This document shows, piece by piece, positions 57,401 to 64,000 of a stretch of DNA of 64,000 bases (position 1 is its first letter; each line of letters begins with the position of its first letter). The position numbers and the translations under genes are program-made. The notes beneath the pieces were generated by a model. The model did not search any database. It saw only the letters and a list, made by a program, of their open reading frames with translations, and was not told the DNA's origin. Source of the stretch: Penicillium oxalicum (taxonomy: Eukaryota > Ascomycota > Eurotiomycetes > Eurotiales > Aspergillaceae). Location: the NCBI RefSeq assembly GCF_001723175.1, contig NC_064650.1, positions 930,001 to 994,000 on the forward strand, in the 5' to 3' direction.

Positions 57401-57613
57401 CTTTTCGGTGCCCGAGATGGCAGCAACATTCCATGTGCCAATCTTGACCGAGACAGATCTTCGGCGCGTAAAATCAACTGCCCTGGCTTTCATCGCACGG
57501 GTCAACGACTGAAGATCGAGTCCGGAATGGTCGATTACCTCCATTTCCTCGGACGTTGGATCTCGGGGGAAGGCTCCTGGAAGTGTCGCCTTTTGCTGCG
57601 CATCGACCGACAT
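54425..57613 (-). CDS. OCRL/INPP5B-like inositol polyphosphate 5-phosphatase
   Basis: A single exon of 1062 residues from ATG 57613. The 5-phosphatase domain, about residues 55-545, has VKIGTWNVAA, LGLQEIVD, GYMGNKGAVATRI, the catalytic FWFGDLNYRLDD, ITFLPTYKYD, GPSWCDRILFR and CSSDHKPLDAVF. Between the last two motifs lie about 90 residues with an acidic stretch, where the family usually has far fewer. An ASH domain follows (INFGEVQYDVPVHRSLTVANTSGAPAKFSFVE.. to EILVLQVDGGRDHFISVYGKWAP). The C-terminus has a RhoGAP-like helical region (LETLLFFLDSI-like, SVSFTFVTFMLARLANEVAP). This is the OCRL/INPP5B order, acting on PI(4,5)P2 in endosomal and Golgi traffic. I see no arginine finger, so GAP activity is unlikely. 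A Ser-rich low-complexity insert lies between the first two motifs. Confidence 0.93.
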   Translation of the reverse strand: MSVDAQQKATLPGAFPRDPTSEEMEVIDHSGLDLQSLTRAMKARAVDFTRRRSVSVKIGTWNVAAISGTEKDVGKWFVQEEGASMPSPNSSKGSRSGGDMATGSSSSEGAGNGSSSSTPNAQTTSQHNPEKVDLYVLGLQEIVDISSPAEALRPYTDQGPARRWKEAVQQALPPGYELVSEVQLLGLFLVIYASPAIRDSISSVSSTSVGTGLMGYMGNKGAVATRIVIGEVARLVFVNCHLAAGSDKGSLDRRNWDASQITQRAKFEPVESDDGSKEKQSDSIGDEDFTFWFGDLNYRLDDIPGDDVRQVLARHTVNAYDSALKGDSSSSLSSEGEELSISSADEVMDPRDDPASLQTTISSLITHDQLRIQQERGIAFHRGWREGEITFLPTYKYDVGSVAMFDSSEKHRGPSWCDRILFRTQNDIIKHEQMNRLAEEARKRDKEMQARGLDTAVADYNVLFDYDPEVDGSMDGDGYDSDADAAGENVTSSAEEDTEPDSVHQHHYGSYQGICSSDHKPLDAVFTLTFDAVDPGLKAQVHQEVVRELDKAENEARPGLTVVVDAHVDEKGSERDHNTINFGEVQYDVPVHRSLTVANTSGAPAKFSFVERVTLDNGSTNPANWLDIQVHHSTSPDSELTPGVSSNPHNSHTLNPGEVAHIDVIAHVRSIEHVRLLNLHKTKLEEILVLQVDGGRDHFISVYGKWAPTCFGFSIEELTQLPEQGARSLSGDFGTQGDKETDGGRLSAPRELFRLTESISELAERAVAEWSMMKGESEEEQPPWSKEPAGLAWPFQPETWTLTDPQTRGSLLASIRESLDTNGSLSSVFSPETPSLHRLELLAETLLFFLDSIKDGIVTASVWQRMEHQIVAREKSKAPPLSWEEMQAWVLESLAYSPAHSVSFTFVTFMLARLANEVAPVPPAAGSRTSISRDKTQNDLSTNTSESSRRSHERSSSNISSPNSTPPTSATARVIISGGSLRRDSRFADPEPALSITAKAAARRGKVERALAGAFSRVLISSEVPLPSKDKERRASDERKRSIIEPFLKMVGVDERGPSGGR

Positions 57614-58734
57614 GGCAAGAGAAGTAATAGGTTCAGCGTTTCAATGTTGAGTTTGCTCGTTGCTTGAAGCTCATCTTTTGTAACTTCAGAAACTGTTGCG
57701 CAGCAGAACCTGATTGGAAGCACAGGCACAGCGCAGAATGTCCACAGTATTATTTTTGGGACCCTTTTGTGAGAGATTGAGTTCGGATAGAGCTCCAGAT
57801 TGCTTCATCGAATACAAATTAGTCCCTGTGCTATAGTCCCGCAGGAGATCATTCACCAATGTCGCGGTACCCTAGCGCGATAAAGGCCGAAGCGCGAGCA
57901 TGTCCATACATGGCAAAGAGCGTTGGCGCAAGGAGCGGGGCGGACTGACAGCGAGTTGTATGAAACTGGAACTGATTTGCCCCGTTGAAAAGCTGTGCGT
58001 GGGCTTAATCTGCAATGACCATCAGTGTTGCCCGCATACAGGGAGCTGTGAAGATGAAACGGCGGGGAGTTTAACCTTGGCGGGCCACTTCGTCCGATGA
58101 CGATATGGCCTCGGGTCGATACTGTGGAGAATAGCGGCCATCTCGGGAACATGAATGTTTGCCTGCTCGCCCCCGTTTGGTGGACAAAACTGTCAGCTTC
58201 AATAGCATCAAACCTAACTTGGAATGAGTGTGGTACTAGCATTGAGATATAGAGCATGCCACCAATAGTTGAACCTGAAGCATGAGGAGTCAGGTCACTT
58301 CAATTGAAGTCAAGGGGCGGTGGAAATATGTACATCCCTACAGCAGCGGTAAGCCTCGGTACACTTAGAACTACTCAGGCTATCCTCCTTCTCTCGCCAA
58401 CAAGGCCAAGGAGATCCTGAATTGTACCCAAAGAAAAATCCCACTTCTTTTTGCTCATACAAGGGTCATAATCAAAATCAAAATTCAGAGCAAGCAAGAT
58501 CTCGAGTGTCTGCGTAAGTTCATGTGTCACTATTTCCGATCAAGCTCCAGTCCATAGTACTCGACTGTCCAAGCGCGACCGCTATCCGCCGCTGATACGC
58601 AATCGCCGCAATCGACGAGCCACTTTTCTGTGGAAGCAACCGCGCTTTCGGTTGGGCACGATCTTGCTCACAGCTCCTACCCAGACAGACCGTGGCCGCG
58701 CATCTTCAACTCTCTCGATCTCTTGGCGTTCAAT
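57614..58734. promoter_or_regulatory. Divergent promoter region, OCRL-like gene and dcp1
   Basis: 1.1 kb between divergent starts. It holds no credible gene: the frame 57853-58257 (-) has no recognisable content. The stretch before the Dcp1 start includes an in-frame ATG at 58630, 105 bp upstream, which could act as an alternative start. Confidence 0.45.
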
Positions 58735-59856
58735 ATGGCCACCATGCATTCTCGCAAGCCTCGGCGCACAAATCATTCAAGTCAATCGGGCAATCCTTCC
58801 TATCCTGCCAACAACCACCTTACCGACTACGAATCCGACGCGGCCTACTTCTCCGATTTACAACATCAACACCAGCAACAACAGCAGCAGTCGGAGGCGC
58901 CACCTCCTCCTGTTCGTACAAACGAAGAACTCAACCTCTCTGTTCTGCGTCGGCACAATCCAGATATCGTTGCTATCCTCTCCCTCGCCCAATACGCTGT
59001 GGTGTACATCTTCAGCCCGACGACGCGCCAGTGGGAGAAGAACGGGGTAGAGGGCACACTCTTCGTTTGCCAACTGACACAAGGCCCTCTCGGTGAGGAG
59101 CGATACACTGCATCTGTTCTCAACCGGCGCGGGCTCAATAACTTCAACCTCCAATTAACAGACGCCGATAATGTGGAGTTGACGGAAGAATACGTGATTC
59201 TCAAGGCGGACGACGATGCCGCCGGTGAAAGTACAGAAGGCGTCGCCTCAAATGGACAACCAAATGGCGCCTCCACCCCCGGACTACGCATCTACGGACT
59301 ATGGATCTATTCGGAGCCTGCGCCGAACTCGACCGCGCAAGCGCGCACAATTAACGCACAGAAGATTCGTGAATGTGCGGCCCACGCAGGCCAGACATTG
59401 AAGATGGCGCGAGAGCGATTGGAGGCGATGCAACAGAACGGGCTACATGTGGCTGCGGCGGCTGCCGAGAATCAAGTTGCGCCCCTAGAGGAAGTGCAGG
59501 CGAGCGTTCCCATGGGACGTCAAATATCGCTCAAGGATCTGTTTGGACAGCAACGAGCCCAGGATGATGGGTGGAGCGTACGGGCGCATCATGAACCACA
59601 GGGGCAAGCCCAGCGACCTCAACCGCCTCAGCTGCACCCTCTACCACCCCAGCAGCAGTACCAACAACCTGCGCCGCAGCAATATCCGCCCCAGTACTAC
59701 CAGAACTCACAGGCATATCCTATGATACCTCAGCATCAACCTCCTACGCAAGCTCATCAAGCGCCACCTCCGCCGCCTCAACAGGACGATGTCCTCGGTG
59801 ATCTTTTCCGTCGGGCAGGGTTCGCATATCAGAGCCACGACGGTCAAGTGAGGTGA
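58735..59856 (+). CDS. dcp1: mRNA decapping enzyme subunit Dcp1
   Basis: A single exon of 373 residues from ATG 58735, with a second ATG in better context (ACCATG) three codons on. The EVH1-like Dcp1 domain spans about residues 55-220: LNLSVLRRHNPDIVAILSLAQYAVVYIFSPTTRQWEKNGVEGTLFVCQL, NRRGLNNFNLQLTDADNVELTEEYVILK and GLWIYSEP. A Ser/Gly-rich loop interrupts it before the last strand. The tail is Gln/Pro-rich (PQQQYQQPAPQQYPPQYY) and ends DVLGDLFRRAGFAYQSHDGQVR, a short helix-like motif. Dcp1 activates Dcp2 to remove the mRNA cap and sits in P bodies. The Gln/Pro tail is typical of filamentous fungal members, where it probably helps condensate formation (inference). Confidence 0.93.
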   Translation: MATMHSRKPRRTNHSSQSGNPSYPANNHLTDYESDAAYFSDLQHQHQQQQQQSEAPPPPVRTNEELNLSVLRRHNPDIVAILSLAQYAVVYIFSPTTRQWEKNGVEGTLFVCQLTQGPLGEERYTASVLNRRGLNNFNLQLTDADNVELTEEYVILKADDDAAGESTEGVASNGQPNGASTPGLRIYGLWIYSEPAPNSTAQARTINAQKIRECAAHAGQTLKMARERLEAMQQNGLHVAAAAAENQVAPLEEVQASVPMGRQISLKDLFGQQRAQDDGWSVRAHHEPQGQAQRPQPPQLHPLPPQQQYQQPAPQQYPPQYYQNSQAYPMIPQHQPPTQAHQAPPPPPQQDDVLGDLFRRAGFAYQSHDGQVR

Positions 59857-60050
59857 AGCGCCCCGGTCAAGGGTCTTTTTGGTGCGTTAGTTTGAGATTA
59901 CAATTTGACATGGCAGTCTCAGCAACACAAAATGACCTTTGGTGGCCCATCTTGCATAAGCCACTTCACTTTAGGAAGCTGTCCTCGGAGAGTAGAATCT
60001 GCCTTGAAAGGGGCCCGTGTCACACGAGATACCCGCTGTAATTAATTTTG

Positions 60051-60081
<31 letters not shown>

Positions 60082-60160
60082 GAAGGCAAATCGACAACAG
60101 TCGACAATTTTTAGATGGTGACCTCCGAATCTGTGTACAAAGAGACACAAAGCTGGTCTT
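59857..60160. other. Convergent 3' flanks
   Basis: 304 bp between dcp1 (+) and the hydrolase gene (-). It contains the (CT)14 tract at 60051-60078 and nothing else supported. Confidence 0.5.
60051..60078. repeat. (CT)14 microsatellite
   Basis: An uninterrupted CT dinucleotide run of 28 bp in the shared 3' region of dcp1 and the lipid-droplet hydrolase gene. Likely length-polymorphic between strains. Confidence 0.9.
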
Positions 60161-61563
60161 CTAGCGATCACTCACCCCCCTCGCAATATCCTGAATCATA
60201 GCTGCAACCTTGCGAGCCATCACATGAGAGTGCTCTATAGTACGGTCGATTAGTTCCATCCACCCCAGATCAATTTTTTGATCTCCGTAGCGAGGGACAT
60301 GACTTACTCAAACAAAAAGCGTGCGGTAACCCTTCCTCACACACGATCATCTTGGGGCCCAACCCATCTTCACGGTCCACAGACCCCCTCATGGCAATGA
60401 TCTCATCCCTCGTCTTCTCCGCGACCCAATGATCATTGCGACCAAAGTAGAAAAACAGTTCCGTGAGCGGCTCACGCGTATGCGCCACGCCCCAGACATC
60501 ATCTGTCCATTTGTCGGACGTGATTGTCCGCATTTCATCAGCGGCCATGTGTCTATTCACCGACTTGGTTAGTTTCGGGGCCTTTTCTTCCAAGACATTT
60601 GCATTTCAATATTGTCAAAGGGAAGAGAGTATGCTCACAAAGCCTGCCGCACACCCTGGCGGCTTTTCAAGAACGAGGTCGTGGTCTCGAGGGCATGTTT
60701 TGGTGGGTTGGCCATGACCAGCTTGACCAAGGTCTGCAAGGCTCTTGTGGGGAGAATGGTTGACAGGACACTAGCCAAGAACCCGATGACCATTGCGAAA
60801 TGGGGGATGATGGACAGAAGAGTCTAGCTTATCATCAACATATGGTCCTTCCCCAAGATGACATGGATCTCTTGAAACGAGCCAAGAGAGAATGCAAGCC
60901 GTTCTATCAACGCATGCAACGGCGGGGGGTTAGCAGGGATAAACGAACCGTTAACTTCCGCCCTGATGGCGAATGCGCGATGTCTTGCACAGTCGGAAAC
61001 AACATGACACCGCCGATAATGTCGAAATCTACACCATGCACGTCTCCTTCTTGGGGGTCGGCGAGATTGTGGACTGTTTCGCGGTGCCGCCGAAGAACTT
61101 CCATCGCGATGTAGGCACCGACGGAATGACCCACGAGGATCACATTGCGCTTGCCCAGCGAACGAGGACCTTTGCCGAGAGACTGTCCGGCAAAGGCAGC
61201 ATTCCGACACATGAGTGCATTTAGTGTCCCGTGGACAAAGCGGATCTGGTCTTCAAGATCATACAAACGGGCCTTTGAAGTGCCAAGTTCATCGCCCTCG
61301 TCATTGCCATCGTCATCAATCTCGAATCCACCGAGACTGCGTCCGTAGATTTGAAATGAGGGATCGATGTGTCTGTTTGCGTCATCAGTGACGGACTGTT
61401 CTGGAGATTGATCCTGCTTTAAATTCTCCGTGAGAAGAGATAGAAATGGATGGTAATAGCCGATCAGTCCCGGGTTGCCGGAGATGAAAAACACCGTCGT
61501 TGCGGCGTCTTCTCGAGAAGATGTATACGTGCAAAACGCCCGCGATGTAACTTGAGAATCCAT
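60161..61563 (-). CDS. Lipid droplet-associated hydrolase (LDAH/DUF2305 family)
   Basis: Four exons, 61563-60949, 60823-60639, 60552-60308 and 60234-60161, give 372 residues. Introns are 125, 86 and 73 bp. The alpha/beta-hydrolase has the family entry motif VFFISGNPGLIGYYHPFLSLL (residues 24-44) and nucleophile Ser147 in VGHSVGAYIAMEVLRR. Exon 2 supplies a hydrophobic helical region (SIIPHFAMVIGFLASVLSTILP), exon 3 the FYFGRNDHWV acid region, and the 24-codon last exon KHSHVMARKVAAMI with the likely catalytic histidine (His352 or His350). Frame is preserved only with all four exons. Family members sit on lipid droplets and influence sterol-ester or lipid turnover; the true substrate is debated. 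The donor of intron 1 (GTTCGT) is weak, so that junction is the least certain. Confidence 0.88.
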
Positions 61564-63020
61564 GGCCAGGAGTAGTCGGTTTGCACTATTTTAGGCGTGT
61601 ACCGCCGAAGTCGAAGGATGTCACGAATAGCCAAGCTTATCGGCCCGCGCGGAGCAAAGTGTGCATGTGCATGTGGAAGAGTGGATGAAGCCCTCAATTA
61701 CCCGACTAGTCTAGGCCCTGCGAAGCTCGAACGATCAGTTTGAAAAAAAGAATATTATGAGTAGCCGTTGTCCTCCCAAGAGGTTCAGGTCTATATCTTA
61801 TTACAGAAAGAGAACTAAATCCATAAAACTGGCAAAATCTCACTTGCGATTCAAAAGGCTAAAGCCAGGTGATCTTGATGTATAAGAGCCTAAGCTCCCC
61901 TAACACCTTGACAAGTCACCCGCCGGTGTCAAGATACCTGGCCACACAAACCACGATTTGAGCCACGCTTCAAAGTCAATAGTTTAGCCTACTTGAAGTA
62001 TAGTGGTCAGTCTAACCTTACACCAACACTGGTACTGTCTCTGATATACGTGAACGGGTTGCAAGTCTACTTTTTCTTCCCCTGCGGTAAAAACTTGACT
62101 CTCAAAGAAACCACGTCACATACCTTGGAGAATCTAGGTAGGGGAAGCCCCCATGAGATGGATTGGGGGACGCAAGATAGCCAGCCCATTGCCATCTGTT
62201 GAGCTCAGTTTCATGGATTCAAACCCAGTCAGGTGATTGAAGTGCCGACATCATCTCCTTAGCCAAGGGTCATCCATTTTCAATCGATGCTTCCTGTAGA
62301 TGCTCTTCGGAGACCCTGGGAACTTGCTCAATCAACAACTTTCGAGGGACGAAGTCAATCGGAGATTGTCTACGAGGGGGTACGCAGACAGGTGCGTGCA
62401 GATTGAAAAGAAGGGTATGGAACCGCGGCCTCAGCCGGATCCAATGCATCCATTTGCCATTTGCCCAGTATACGCCGGCAAAGCGAAACTCAATGTACAC
62501 ATCTCAATCGTTCGTTCCGTGACCGCAACCGTCCAAAAATAAATCGCAGGAAACGAGAAGAAAACAAAACACCGCGGTTATGACAGTCATCCCGAAGCAC
62601 GTGGATAAAGATGTCGCTTGACAGAAGTCAAGTCAGATATGGGGGAAATTTGAAGAGGGCGAACAAGATGGGGGAAGTTATCGCCACATGTGAGGTTTCA
62701 GATGACATGGCAAGAAGCAGAGAGTAGAAAGCTCGAGAAAGGACACTGGGTGGTGAATATCGTGCGCTGGCTCGGGTATCTAGCTCGCGAAAAAAAAAAG
62801 AATAGAGGGATACGGAGGGAGAGAGAGAGAGCTGTAGTGGAGGTGTGAAGAGAAGAGGCGGGAAAGTGACGCAGAGAAAGAGAAGAATGAATGAAGGGAA
62901 AGAAAAGGGCCAAGGACTCGTAGCAATGGCACCACATGCGAGGAATCTCTGAAATTGCGTGCAGTGGCGTTGCGATATGGAATCACGTTGGAGCATAGGG
63001 ATAGAAGAAAAACCAGAAGA
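61564..63020. other. Intergenic between hydrolase and PP4R3 genes
   Basis: 1.46 kb, both neighbours on the minus strand. Purine-rich plus-strand stretch at 62,790-62,910 (GAGAGAGAGAG). No protein-like frame and no tRNA are seen. The left part should contain the hydrolase promoter. Confidence 0.5.
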
Positions 63021-64000
63021 TCAACTGGTAGCTTCCGTCTTCGTTTCCTCCTGGTTTTCTTTCTCGTTGCTTTCGTTCGGCACAATCTCTTCACAGGCGA
63101 CACTGTCCGGTGATGCGGATTTGACGGGGCCGATATTGATGGCGATTCGCTTAGGAGGCGCACTGCTGGTAACTGTTCCCAAGACACCTTGCGCGCCACC
63201 TTTATCCACCGAGCCAATTGAACCAATCGAAAGGGTCTTCTTTCGATTGATCATCCCTGACCCTGAGTTACTGCTAGTCGAGCTTCTGCGCTTTGGCCCG
63301 GCCACAAGTTTGACCAACTCATCCTCGTCTTCCTCCTCGCGACGGCGCTTTTCAGCAAGTCGTTCCGGGGCAGCAGTGGTCGGGGTGGAAGGTGACGAGG
63401 GCTCCGATGTCGTTACTTCTGATGATGGCGCAATCGTTTTCTCTTCCGCAGGCAGAGGCTGGGTGTCGGTAAATTGATCTGCGACGAGTTCGGCCTCGAT
63501 TTTACTAGTATCCATGGCGTCTTCGTCATCGTCGTCATCGTCAGGGTAGTCAACCAGAGGTTTGACGACTGGTGCCGCCGAGCCGTTGGCCACAGCAGCC
63601 TCCGCAACGGTGGCGCGGCTCTCTTGTGCCCACTTATCAAATATGTCAGAATCAGAATGGGAATTGATCCTGTTGACGGGCGAAATCACATACCTCATCC
63701 TCATCGTCGGACGCGTTGAAGTATTCTTCTTCAGCAGCATCCATCTCCTTCACACCCTGCCAACGCTGACCATTCAAAGGCAGCCTTTGAGGCGCATTCT
63801 CATCTTGGCTGAACGGTGTCACATCGGCATCGGCCCCATAACCCTGCATTTGATCATATCGCAGAATCAAACTGCGGAAAGTATCAACATAGGTGATATG
63901 TTCAAGCTTGTCGCGATATTTCTCCACCACATGCAAGATGAACGGCTTGATGTTTTCCCGCTTGATGAACTCGAAGAGTTCAAGACATGCAGAGTTGAGG
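63021..64000 (-). CDS. psy2: PP4 regulatory subunit 3 (Psy2/SMEK), C-terminal part
   Basis: Partial: the 5' end lies beyond the right edge. Exons in the window are 64000-63694 and 63632-63021, with a 61-bp phase-0 intron (GTATGT..TAAG), for about 305 residues. The first residues, LNSACLELFEFIKRENIKPFILHVVEKYRDKLEHITYVDTFRSLILRYDQMQGY, are the end of the SMEK armadillo-like domain. An acidic tail follows (EEEYFNASDDEDE, DYPDDDDDDEDAMD). A basic cluster, EKRRREEEDEDELVKLVAGPKRR, could be a nuclear signal, and the C-terminus is Glu/Lys-rich. The PP4 complex acts in DNA-damage recovery and cell-cycle control in the nucleus. The RVxF-binding EVH1 domain of the family would be in the missing part. 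Confidence 0.93.

Noticed and set aside
62150..62280. tRNA-like GGGTTTGAATCC on the minus strand
   Set aside because: Only two or three T-stem pairs form and there is no matching acceptor stem.

Overview
The window is a stretch of filamentous ascomycete (Pezizomycotina) nuclear DNA, most likely from Eurotiales (Aspergillus/Penicillium type). The evidence is short introns of 54-254 bp with GT..AG ends and CTAAC/CTGAC branch sites, pyrimidine-rich 5' leaders, genes alternating on both strands without operons, and an ApsA/Num1-type nuclear-migration protein with a C-terminal PH domain. The genus is an inference. Exon models below were built by reading splice sites and checking that the frame stays open across each junction.

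Layout. 1.5-4.8 kb (-): large DUF2421/ArAE-type membrane protein. 7.1-10.1 kb: amino-acid permease (+) facing a homocysteine S-methyltransferase (-), a pairing that recalls S-methylmethionine uptake and use. 11.0-15.3 kb: divergent pair coding for the two subunits of a biotin-dependent acyl-CoA carboxylase. Their shared 354-bp promoter carries two tandem CCGAGG elements, the FarA/FarB-type fatty-acid response core. 15.4 kb: tRNA-Gly(GCC). 15.8-17.2 kb: inositol-polyphosphate 5-phosphatase with a C-terminal membrane anchor. 17.2-30.7 kb: 13.5 kb with a single gene I can support, a two-exon 66-residue four-cysteine peptide at 24,953-25,332 behind a leader of about 650 nt that contains no ATG.

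30.7-36.0 kb: RNA 3'-phosphate cyclase-like protein (-) and an 889-residue serine-rich unknown (+). 36.9-38.7 kb (-): BAR-SH3 adaptor. 40.1-42.0 kb (+): DUF2439 (ZGRF1/Dbl2-like) protein. 42.3-43.7 kb (-): class I methyltransferase. 44.9-50.0 kb (-): ApsA. 52.4-53.5 kb (+): Cwc24 splicing factor. 54.4-57.6 kb (-): OCRL/INPP5B-like 5-phosphatase. 58.7-59.9 kb (+): decapping factor Dcp1. 60.2-61.6 kb (-): lipid-droplet hydrolase of the LDAH family. 63.0-64.0 kb (-): C-terminal part of the PP4 regulatory subunit 3 (Psy2/SMEK), running off the right edge.

Most genes are conserved housekeeping or cell-biology genes. The less ordinary items are the small cysteine peptide and its gene-poor surroundings, the non-mitochondrial-looking acyl-CoA carboxylase with its Far-type promoter, and the permease/methyltransferase pair. 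I see no transposon, no CRISPR array and no secondary-metabolite backbone gene.
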